Assembly (NCBI RefSeq): GCF_022965805.1
Contig: NW_027331321.1
Coordinates: 1 to 64,000 of the forward strand
Reading direction: 5' to 3'
DNA length: 64,000 nucleotides
Origin: Primulina eburnea
Lineage: Eukaryota > Streptophyta > Magnoliopsida > Lamiales > Gesneriaceae
The translations under genes were made by a program, and so were the position numbers. Of the stretch, positions 49,910 to 59,565 are shown in pieces (the first letter of the stretch is position 1; every line of letters begins with the position of its first letter). A model generated the notes under the pieces. That model was given only the letters and a program-made list of their open reading frames with translations. It did not search any database and was not told the DNA's origin.

Positions 49910-50359
49910 TGTAACGACCCATTACAGGCCCAGTGGACCGCCCATACGGCCCACTGCCAACCGACCCAAGGCTATCCCGATCTTGGGCTCCCTCTATGGG
50001 GCCTTTGTCCCTCACGGGCTTTCCATAGGCGTCGTATGGTTACTCATAGAACTTCTATAGTCCAGGCTATAGTTTGTGCCTTCCAAGAATGGAACCCAAG
50101 ACCTCCCTGGATATAAGGTACTTGGCAACATATCTTGTACCAATTGAGCTACTAGCTCAATTGATACCAAGTCTCTTTGAACAATGTACTTAAGCCAGGA
50201 GGTCATGGGTTCGAGACTTGGGGAGGTATCACTCCACCAACCTGGTGTGGAGAGTCCTATGAGTAACGATGCCTATGGAAAGCCCGTGAGGGAAGAGTTC
50301 CAGAGGGGCTAAGGCCCATAGAGCAGAGCCCAAGATCGGGATAGCCTTGGGTCGTTACA
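49910..50359. repeat. P module 3 (arms of two different variants)
   Basis: Left arm 49910-50150 with head variant 'a', centre ACT, right arm 50154-50359 (206 bp) with a third head variant 'c' (GGTTCGAGAC at the B-box position) and a shortened body. It is the only module whose two arms do not match, so it records joining of different family members. Confidence 0.85.
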
Positions 50360-50377
50360 ATAAAAGGCGCCTTTTAT

Positions 50378-50862
50378 TGTAACGACCCATTACAGGCCCA
50401 GTGGACCGCCCATACGGCCCACTGCCAACCGACCCAAGGCTATCCCGATCTTGGGCTCCCTCTATGGGGCCTTTGTCCCTCACGGGCTTTCCATAGGCGT
50501 CGTATGGTTACTCATAGAACTCTTAAGCCCATGAACTTAAGTTTGTGCCTCCCCAGGATCGAACCCAAGATCACATGGATATATAGATACTTGGCACAAT
50601 CCTGGTACCAATTGAGCTAGTAGCTCAATTGGTACCAGGATTGTGCCAAGTATCTATATATCCATGTGATCTTGGGTTCGATCCTGGGGAGGCACAAACT
50701 TAAGTTCATGGGCTTAAGAGTTCTATGAGTAACCATACGACGCCTATGGAAAGCCCGTGAGGGACAAAGGCCCCATAGAGGGAGCCCAAGATCGGGATAG
50801 CCTTGGGTCGGTTGGCAGTGGGCCGTATGGGCGGTCCACTGGGCCTGTAATGGGTCGTTACA
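50378..50862. repeat. P module 4 (perfect 241+3+241 fold-back)
   Basis: Left arm 50378-50618, centre AGT, right arm 50622-50862, head variant 'b' on both sides, matching base for base as far as read. It is the cleanest example of the basic module. Confidence 0.93.
50621..50684 (+). promoter_or_regulatory. internal pol III promoter (A and B boxes) in P module 4
   Basis: A box TAGCTCAATTGG at 50621-50632 and B box GGTTCGATCC at 50675-50684 match the tRNA-gene consensus, with 42 bp between them, a normal tRNA or SINE spacing. The mirror copy lies on the minus strand in the left arm. The surrounding sequence does not fold as a complete tRNA (no acceptor 5' half before the A box). Confidence 0.7.
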
Positions 50863-50867
50863 GTATC
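50863..50867 (+). other. right target duplication of P (GTATC)
   Basis: Matches 48989-48993. The F LTR resumes at 50868. Confidence 0.95.
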
Positions 50868-52252
50868 GATTCATTGACAACTCTCGATAAACCAATGGTT
50901 GTCGAATCGATCGGGATATATGAGTTGAAGGGACCGTACTGTACGCTAACCATAATTGAATGGTTCTTGCAGGCACTATCATGTGATACCTAGGGAATCA
51001 CGTAAGCGATGCTGCTAGGCGTTTAACGTGATTGGTTGGGTACTATCAGACTTGAGTTCTGACGTTCTTACTATCAAGGAGTTGATAAGTAAGAATGGAG
51101 CAATTAGGGTATGCTCATATAAGGACATGTTTAGTCCGAATCACATGGAGATGTGAACCCACGGCTAGTTGTATCAATGAACCATTGAGGGCCACACAAG
51201 TACTAGCTTAGTAAATCCCGATGAGAAGTAAAATAGTTCAATGTGTTGAACGGCTTATAAAGGAGTTTATAAGCGTAAAGGAAAATTAGAAGTATGACTT
51301 CTATAAAGGAGAAAATAGTTCAAAGTGTTGAACGGCTTATAAATGTGTTTATAAGTGTAAAGAAAAATAGAAGTATGACTTCTATGAGAGAAATGTAAAT
51401 TTTGATTTATGGAAGTGTTCCTAAATTAAAATTTGGCCAAGTGACTAATGTTTTTGAAAATTGTGATTTTCATAAACATTATTATGGACTAAATTAAATT
51501 AATTCAAGTGTTGAATTAATTAAACACTAGTGGGCCTAGTAGAGCCCAAATAATTAAATTAATTCAAGTGTTGGATTAATTAAATAATATTGAGTCTAGT
51601 AGAGCTCAATTAAAATAATTATTTAACTAGTGGGACTTGAGTAAATTCAAGTAATATTTAATTTGTCTCAAATATGTTTGAGATAATTAAATTTAGTCTA
51701 TGGTTTTTTATTTGATAGAAAACTATATTATATGAATGCATGGGAGGTGAAGAGTTGGGGAATACTTTTGAATAAAATATTGGTTGGCATGAAACTTTTT
51801 GTATCAACTTTTTGCAACCCCAAGACTTGATTCTCCTCCCTCATTCTACAAGCAATATGGCCGAAACATACCTCCAATTTTCTCTCCAATTTTCTTCCAT
51901 TGTGTGTTCTTCAATTTGTTGAGGAACACTACACTTTTCATTGAAAAATCTTCTTGTTTTTCTAGTGCAAAACAAGAAGGGATTTACCTAGTTGGTGGTG
52001 GGCTTAATTTTGGAGTAAGGAGGAGGCTTGAAGATCTTCATCCATTCAAGAGCTTTGTTGTTTAACAACAAAGTTGGAGCCACAATCAACTTTTTAAAGT
52101 TGATAGGTAAAACTTATAAACATCCTATGTATGTTTTTGAGATTTTTGTAAATATTGCACAACTTCTTATGGTGGCCGAAATTTTCCCTTAAAAATTTGA
52201 TTTTTTTTATGCTTCCGTTGCGTTTCCGGCCACCGTAACCGGTCCGCTTTCA
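50868..52252 (+). repeat. 5' LTR of F, second part (1385 bp)
   Basis: Continues to ACCGGTCCGCTTTCA. The R/U5 end resembles the 5' LTR of D rather than E. It contains no gene. Confidence 0.92.
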
Positions 52253-54058
52253 AGTGGTATCCGAGCTAAGGTTACGGATTTTGTGTAATATTTACGTAAT
52301 ATTATGTTGAGATCGATTTCTAACCGTTTGAGTTTTTTTGTGCAATAAAACATCAAGGCCGAAATTTACAAAACAAAAAAAAAAAAATTGTTTTTCGAGG
52401 GCTGCCCGAAGGGGCTGCCCAAAAATTTCGGGCAGCCGAGGGGCAGCCCGAAATGCTTCATTCTTAAAATAAAAAAAAAAAAATTTTTTTTTTTTTGTGT
52501 GGCCGGAATCCGGCGACGGAGCTCCGGCGACGGCGATGACGGCTAGGGTTTCCAAAAGTGTTTTGGACAATCTTAGTGTCATGGGCCTTGAGATGTTGGG
52601 CCATTGGATGGACAACATTATTTGTGAAATTTAAATGGGCCTAAGTATTTTTGGTGAAAAATGGGTTTTGGGCCCTTAAGTTTAAATTTACAATTGTTGC
52701 ACATATTTTATCATAAAATAAATAATTGAAGTAGGACTTCAATTATTTATAGTAAATGGTGATTTACAAGAAATTCGATTATAAATAAATTAATTTGAAA
52801 GTAGACAAAAGTGTTTGTATACTTTGTTAATTTAATTTATAATTGTGGCGGTTAGTGATTGGATCAAGATATATAATATTGGATCAATTAATTATAGTGA
52901 TAATTAATTGATGGTGTATGATATGTGATATTATGCATGAAGGATGATCAAAAGCCCAAGCCCAATTTGCTAGGTGTATGCTAGGATATTTGTGTTGTAT
53001 GATTGTAATAATTATCAATTTTTAAAGTGGGCTTGGTTTATGGCCCGTTCCCACCCCATGAGATGTATCCCTATGTGCCATGGATATTTATTTGTAAATA
53101 TTAGAATAGGGGAAGATCAAGATTGGAAGATGGTGGCCTTGGTGATTATGAAGATCGAAGACATGTAATATTGGATGCTAATGTAATAGTATAGTTGCAT
53201 TGCATCCCGTGCATTTACCCTAGGATTGGACCTAGGCCCGTGTTTGGCTCACACGGGCCATTAGTTTTGGGGCGATTGATCATCCTTGTATTGTTTTCTA
53301 TTTATGATATATGCATGATATGTTATAAATAATGAGTATGTGCGTTATTATTATTATAATAACAAAGTTGCATGAATCCGGCAAACATACGATCAAACAT
53401 GGCGAGCTTTTAAAATAAAATTAATGATGAGACCTTTCAAAACTAAAAAACCCTCATTTTGAATAAGATTCAAAATTAATATCAAGCCCGAAAAGGGGAA
53501 TTATAAATTTGTTTATAATTTCCTTGTCTTCCATCGACAATGGGTGCATGATGAACGCTACCCGTACTCGGGGCTCGGCTCATATTATTGGGGGAGCCCT
53601 GGATGCCGGAAAGCTGTGACATCCATTGACATGGTGATGTGAACTACGTGGAACTCCCATGATTTCGGCTCATATTATTGAGGGAACTCATGGCGACCGT
53701 CCATTAAGGTTCAACATCGATGGGTTAGGCTTGACACGTAAAGATGAACGACGTCATATTATTGGGTCCTAATCAAACGTGAGACAAAAGTTTACGTAGA
53801 GGGTTGCATTGTGATGCAATTGGAAACTACCTTTTAGGAATTGTGATTGGCTGATATTATTCGGGATCACAATTCGCTAATTGGACCTTACGTACCTACT
53901 GAGGAAAGGAGTTTCCCATTTTCACTAGAGGGTAGTGAAAGATGTCAAAACAGTGGGAGTAAATATTTATAAAGTTAAAGTCCATACTTTATATCTTACC
54001 AAATATTTAAAATAGTCATCAACATTTATCTGTTTTTACTTTTCAGTACAAATCGACA
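52253..54058 (+). other. leader of Copia F with primer site and GC hairpin block
   Basis: Primer site TGGTATCCGAGC at 52255-52266. A CGGGCAGCCC/GGGCTGCCC inverted-repeat block lies at 52397-52455 between A- and T-runs, then CCGGAATCCGG and GGCGACGG words. The rest is conserved with D and E and has no frame with protein-like composition. Confidence 0.8.
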
Positions 54059-54919
54059 ATGTCTTCGATGCGCAATTCGATATCTATAATACTCGACAAA
54101 CACATATTAACTGGACCTAATTACCTCACTTGGCTAAGAAATTTGAAAATAGTCTTAAATTCGGAAAGGGTAACATATACACTAACTCAGTCGCCCCCTG
54201 TTGAGGCTCCGACTGACTGCAATCCTGAGGAATTGCAGGCTTACAAGGAATGGTGTGACCATGACTTGATAGCCAGGTGTTATATGCTGACTTCTATGAA
54301 CGATGAGCTACAGAGGCGTTTTGTGGGTGCAAAGAGTGCTGCTGACATTCATTTGCATCTCAAAGAGCTCTTTGGAGAGCAAACGCGTCCTCTTAGGCAT
54401 GCTACCGTCAAGAAGCTGATCACTTTGCGCATGCGAGAGGGGACCTCGGTCCATGAGCATGGCCTAAAGGTGATCGGGCTCGTGGACAAGCTCGTTGGCC
54501 TGGATCTGATCCTGCCTTCGGAGTTGACCACCGACATGTTGCTGTTATCGCTGCCTAGCTCATTTGATCCTTTTGTGGTGAACTTCAACATGAACAAGAT
54601 GGAACCGACCCTTGAGGAGTTGGTGAACATGCTTGTTACGTTTGAATCCACCATCAAGAAAGAGAAGTTGGTTCTTTATGTGGGTTCTTCATCTGGTACG
54701 AAGATTGATCCACATGGGAAGGGAAAGAAGAGTTCTTTCCAACGTCCCGAGAAGAACGTGCCCTTGTTGAGGCAATCTCCGAACCCTGTTGAGGCAGCCA
54801 GACCAGTTAAGGCTGACAAGACTAATGATGTATGTCATCACTGCAAGAAGCCTGGACATTGGAGGCGTAATTGCAAAGAATATCTTGCCCAGAAGTGTTC
54901 TGGAAACGGTATGTTCTAA
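54059..54919 (+). CDS. Gag-like protein of Copia F with CCHC knuckle (286 aa)
   Basis: An intact Copia gag frame, colinear with D. NYLTWLRN patch near the N-terminus, helical core, basic linker, and CCHC (C259, C262, H267, C272). It ends at TAA just after the knuckle, where D reads on into protease. The upstream ATG of the frame is used. It could in principle provide capsid for this non-autonomous family; nothing visible says it is expressed. Confidence 0.87.
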   Translation: MSSMRNSISIILDKHILTGPNYLTWLRNLKIVLNSERVTYTLTQSPPVEAPTDCNPEELQAYKEWCDHDLIARCYMLTSMNDELQRRFVGAKSAADIHLHLKELFGEQTRPLRHATVKKLITLRMREGTSVHEHGLKVIGLVDKLVGLDLILPSELTTDMLLLSLPSSFDPFVVNFNMNKMEPTLEELVNMLVTFESTIKKEKLVLYVGSSSGTKIDPHGKGKKSSFQRPEKNVPLLRQSPNPVEAARPVKADKTNDVCHHCKKPGHWRRNCKEYLAQKCSGNGMF

Positions 54920-57289
54920 ATTTAAGTAAACATTTTAATTAACTCTACTTCTTGGGTATTAGATACCGGTTGTGACTCACATCTCTGTAATGGGTTACAG
55001 GTGATGGGAAGAAGTAGGAAGCTTAAGGAAGGTGTGACCTTCTTGAGGATGGGCAATGGAGCAAGAGTTGCTGCCAAGGCTATTAAGGATGTTTACTTAT
55101 TGTTGAACAATGACTTTAAGTTAATTTTAAGAGATGTTTTGTTTGTACCTGTTTGATGTAAAACATTGTTTCCATTTCTATTGTGATAAAAATGGATATT
55201 CTTGTTTATTTAGCAAAGGTGTTTGCAACATTTACAAGAATGAATGTTTAATTGGTACTTGAGAACTTGAAAACGATCTCTATAACTTAAAAGTAAAAGA
55301 TATTCTACTAAATGTCCATTCAAAGGCAGATACCATATGAGATATGGATGGGTAAGCCTCCCAAATATTCTTATCTTAGAATATGGGGAGCCCTGCTTAT
55401 GTGAAGGAGGTAGTGGGAGATAAATTGGATTGTTGATCCATTTTATGTTACTTTGTGGGATATCCAAGGAATTAAGTTGGATATCATTTCTATCATCCCC
55501 AAGAAACTAAAGTGTTTGTTTCTAGGAATGCAACCTTTTTGGAAAAGGATTTTCTATTGGATAGAAAAAGGGAGATGATAGAACTCGAAGAGGTTCGAGT
55601 GAAACCCACAATTATAGAACCCACACCCGATGAGCCAAGAGAGGAGATACAAGCTCCTAGCAGATACGAGAAAGTCTCGAGACCACCTATGAGGTATGGT
55701 CAGCTTCTTGAAGAAGGCCATGATGAGCCTAACCATGGATGTGATCCATGGACCTTCAAGGAAGCGTTATCTGATGCCAATTCATCCAAGTGACTTGAAG
55801 AAATGGAATCTGAGATGAATTCCATGCATTCGAACCAAGTGTAGGATCTTGTGGATCCACCTGTGAGAACTGTTCCCATAGGGACTTGGGGCGGATGGGA
55901 AGGTATTGACTTTCAAGGCGCGATTGGTGGCAAAAGGATGTACTCAAAGACAAGGAGTTGACTTTGAGGAAACCTTTTCCCAGTCGTAATGTTCAAGTCC
56001 ATAAGGATTTTGCTAGCCATAGCTGCATGGTATGACTATGAGATATGGCAGATGGATGTTAAGACAGTCTTTCTTAATGGGGATTTTAAGAAAGTGATTT
56101 ACATGTCTCAACCTGAAGGGTTTACATCTATCGGAAGTGAGCATATGGTATGTAAACTTCAGAGATCTATTTATGATCTAAGCAGGCATCAAGGAGTTGG
56201 AACCTTAGATTCGATAGTACAATCAAAGAGTTTGATTTACTAAGAATCATGAGGGACCCTGTGTGTATAAGAAGGTCAGTGGGAGTGTTGTGACATTCCT
56301 GGTGTTATATGTTGATGACATTCTACTCATTGGGAATGATGTAGGAATGTTGCAATCAGCTGAGATATGGTTAGCGAGTAAGTTCTCGATGCAGGACTTG
56401 GGTGAAGCATCTTTTGTATTGGGATACATATCTATAGAGATAGATCGAAAAGATGGCTTGGTCTCACCCAGTCCACATACATGATACCATCGTGAAGCGG
56501 TTCTCGATGGATGCGTCCTTGAGAGGACATCTACCAATGTGTCATGGCGTGTCCCTATCCAAGTCTGTCTCCTGAGACTGATGCAGAGATAGTGACGATG
56601 ACACGCATTCCGTATGCTTCGGCAATTGGTAACATCATGTATGGGATGATATCTACTCGTCCTGACGTGGCGTTTTCACTATGTGTAGTGAAAAGATATC
56701 AATCGAACCCCGGTCTTCCACAACTAGAAAGCTGTGAAAGACATCCTCAAGTTGTGAGAAGGACCAATAAGTTGTTCTTGGTCTATGGGGTAGAGAACTG
56801 AAATTGGAAGGCTATACCGACTCTAGCTTCCAAAGCGATATCGATAACTCGAAGTCAACCTCTAGTTTCGTATTCATGCTCAACGGTGCTGCTGTCTCTT
56901 GGAAGAGTTCCAAGCAAGACAATATTACGGATTCCAGCACAGAGGCCGAATACATTGCTGCATCAGATGCAGCAAGAGAGGCTGTTTGGATAAGGAATTT
57001 CGTCCAAGAGTTGGACGTCATTCCTAATGGAATTGCTACTATCCCGGTGTTGTGTGACAACACGGGAGCTATAGCTCAAGCAAAGGAGCCAAGGTCTCAT
57101 CAGAAATCCAAACTAGTATTGAGAAAGTACCACATCCTCGGAGAGATTGTGGAAAGAAGAGTAGTGTCTATTGACAAAGTCAGCTACACAGATTATGTTG
57201 TTGATCCACTAGCTAAGCCTTTACCTGGACCATTGTTCGACAAGCATCGCGAATCAATGGGTTTTAAGCATAAGGGTAGTTGGCTCTAG
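54920..57289 (+). pseudogene. pol remnant of Copia F
   Basis: Protease patch LDTGCD near 54961-54980. A join near 55300-55320 removes the integrase zinc and catalytic core, leaving the PYEIWMGKPP-type C-terminal patch. The linker (55512-55793) ends at TGA 55791-55793, with TAG at 55842-55844, both shared with D and E. Reverse transcriptase pieces (55989-56243 and 56263-56484, YVDD at 56308-56319) are followed by RNase H (56804-57289), which is the longest surviving part. Frameshifts separate the pieces. Confidence 0.9.
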
Positions 57290-57303
57290 TGCAAGTGGGA
57301 GAT

Positions 57304-57815
57304 TGTTAGAGTAGGTGCCCGTCGAGCCAAGTGTTGGCCGAGTGTTCACAATGAAACTCTATGAATAAGCAGTCTTTATTTTAATAATATTTGAAATTAT
57401 TACTTTGGCAAATCTTTATCTGTATACCCATGCTAGATGCATAGATAAAGCCCTTGAATATACAAATAGTAGAAAGAATATGAGATGCTCATATGATGAG
57501 TATCATGAAACTCATATTTGTAATACTGTATATTCTAAACGGTTCCTAGTCGATTCAGCCGCCACTAAGAAGGATATAGGCCGCTCGAGTTAGAGACTAG
57601 TATCTGCAATGTGAGTACCATGTTTCATTGGTAGGGGACATTGTGATGTCCGAACATGCAGATAGGTGCTCCTTGTAGAGTGCACTGAACAACCCTCCAT
57701 AAAAGGACTTTCCAAGAGGTTCTCACTTATCGAGTGGAAAAGTCCTGGTTTATGGTTGTACAGAATTAGTCCTTATGACCCGGGACAACATTGAGACTCT
57801 ATGTGCTAGAATTAC
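57304..57815 (+). repeat. 3' LTR of F, first 512 bp
   Basis: Starts TGTTAGAGTAGG and stops at TAGAATTAC, where K inserts. The left target duplication of K is probably ATTAC (57811-57815). About four differences from the 5' LTR of F were seen. Confidence 0.92.
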
Positions 57816-59432
57816 TGTAATAGCCGAGCCCGGTGTACGGTACGGTTTAAGCTTTATTGTGTTAATTGGGTTTATGATTAGTCGTTTATAGTTGTGTTTT
57901 GGGCTATAGTATTATTGGTTATTATTTATTTGAGGTATTAGTTGGTGTTGATTGTTCGTTTCAGCGTTTCGGATCGATTTTAGTTGAGTTTGTACTGTTC
58001 ATTGCCGTGAGTAGAGTGCACCCGCGCTCTTAGATGAGTGCCCCCGCGGTGTACTATTCATCATTTTGCATTTTTAGGGCCGTTGCATGACCGCACCCGC
58101 GGCAGTGCAAGGACCGCACCCGCGGTGTGCACCGCACCCGCGGTAATTGTAGCACCGCACCCGCGGTGATCGTGCATGAGAATTATTTTGGTTTGCCGAG
58201 AGCATGGCGCACCCGCGGTGCTTGTGTTGGCGCACCCGCGGTGTAAGTATGGGCGAGTTTTTAAGTCACTTTTTGGGAGTTGTTGGCCATACCTTATCCT
58301 ATTCCTTCTCTTCTTTACCGATTTTCTCTCCATTGGCAAGGGTTTTCATCCATTTCTTTAGCTTCCTACCTTCGATTCTTGGAGTTATTTGGATTTCCGA
58401 CTTGAGATCATCGTTCTCCGTGGTATAAGGAAGCTTAGGTAAGTTTTTGGTGCGATTCTAACGAGGTTTTGAGTTAAGGGTTATTTTGGATTTGATGTTT
58501 GAGTTGTTTAATGGATTATTTGGCTTGTACTTGTGGATCTAGAGTTGATATTGGTGTTATTTATGGATTATTGTTGTAGGTGGTGTACCAAGAGCTTATT
58601 TGAGGTGTTCTATTGGTAGTAAGTGGAATTTCATCCTTTTTGCTCACATGATATTATATGTATTGTGTTTTAAAGGTTTCAAAGTGTTATTCCCTTCCAT
58701 TGATCCATTGCTATGTATTCATTTCATTGATTATCTATTGGAGGCATTGTATGTCTCACCATTGTTATAAAGGGAATACAAGATATATTATGAGATTGCG
58801 AAACGACGGCCTTAAATGCTATTGAGAATTCAAATGTTTTATTGGATTGATTTATCATAGCCATGGCATTGCATGCAATTAGATGATCATCGACCATAGG
58901 CTTTTATCCCCTCACAGTTATCGATTTATATCGATGGGATATTGGCAACCACAGTTACAGATACTATTGATATCAATCCAACCATAGAAAAGAGAATACC
59001 ATCGTATTGCTATCTATTGCTATGCTATTGCTACAGTTATTGCTACAGTATTCATGTTTCAGAGTCGATGGTATTTATGATTTAAAAGCCATGTTTTACA
59101 GAGTATACTATGTATCATTGCTATGTAAGAGTTCCACTTGCTGAGATTTATTCTCATTTCAGTTATTTTCATGTGATGCAGATAAGAGCGACGGACCGGG
59201 ACGTTGACTGTGGATGGGGGTCATATGCATACGAAGATTGGAAGGATGAATATTTTGTACCATTTTGTAACATGATCACACTAATGATATTTTGTATTTT
59301 GTTATGTCATTGGAATGATCATGTTGTTATTTTGTAAACACTTTTATAAAATGTATTTTGAAACTCCTTCCATGTTTGAAAGAAAATTTTAAATTCCGCT
59401 GTATTTTAATTGTATCGGGTCAGGGTGTCACA
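57816..59432 (+). repeat. 5' LTR of K (1617 bp)
   Basis: TGTAATAGCC to GTGTCACA. It is close to the LTR of B but differs in the stretch after the minisatellite (58255-58400), which there resembles H more than B. The GC-rich array is at 58016-58243. Confidence 0.95.
58016..58243 (+). repeat. GC-rich palindromic minisatellite in LTR of K
   Basis: Eight words in the same order as in B. Confidence 0.85.
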
Positions 59433-59437
59433 TTTAG

Positions 59438-59449
59438 TGGTATCAGAGC
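59438..59449 (+). other. primer binding site of K
   Basis: TGGTATCAGAGC, five bases after the LTR, as in B and H. Confidence 0.9.
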
Positions 59450-59565
59450 GGTGTTCTTCGGACCAATGCATATGACTTCGTCTACTTTCAACTGTCCGGG
59501 TATGTTTTCTTGCATCTATCCATTGTTATATTTATTGACTGGTGTCTTGTGAGCAATTGTAGAGT

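Larger units (their letters stand above)
48994..50862. mobile_element. element P: chain of four fold-back modules of tRNA-related units (1869 bp)
   Basis: Starts TGTAACGACC, ends GGTCGTTACA, flanked by GTATC. It is made of 241-bp units in alternating orientation: each module is a unit, a 3-bp centre, and its reverse complement. Modules lie at 48994-49590, 49609-49890, 49910-50359 and 50378-50862, joined by the palindrome ATAAAAGGCGCCTTTTAT. The inner end of each unit has a pol III A box (TAGCTCAATTGG) and B-box-like GGTTCGATCC, as in tRNA-derived SINEs. It encodes no protein. The TG...CA ends and 5-bp duplication are what an LTR-type integrase leaves; SINEs usually show longer, variable duplications. 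It does not fit a standard class. Confidence 0.8.
48243..57815 (+). mobile_element. Copia element F, holding P, interrupted by K
   Basis: 5' LTR 48243-48993 plus 50868-52252, internal region 52253-57303 (5051 bp), and the first 512 bp of the 3' LTR (57304-57815), then element K. It is the same defective family as D and E. It lies inside the 3' LTR of E, giving two LTR starts of the same family in direct succession (47332 and 48243). Confidence 0.92.

Noticed and set aside
50621..50700. A tRNA gene
   Set aside because: A and B boxes are good, but there is no 5' acceptor strand before the A box and no clear anticodon arm. It is better read as a tRNA-related SINE head.
48994..50862. A Mutator-like or classic fold-back DNA transposon
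   Set aside because: Long inverted arms fit, but the duplication is 5 bp, there is no transposase, and the units carry pol III boxes and repeat in a chain.
48994..50862. A pure assembly or read fold-back artefact
   Set aside because: The block is bounded by an exact 5-bp duplication with TG...CA ends, the modules differ from each other, and the flanking LTR is continuous. Long-read confirmation would still be wanted.
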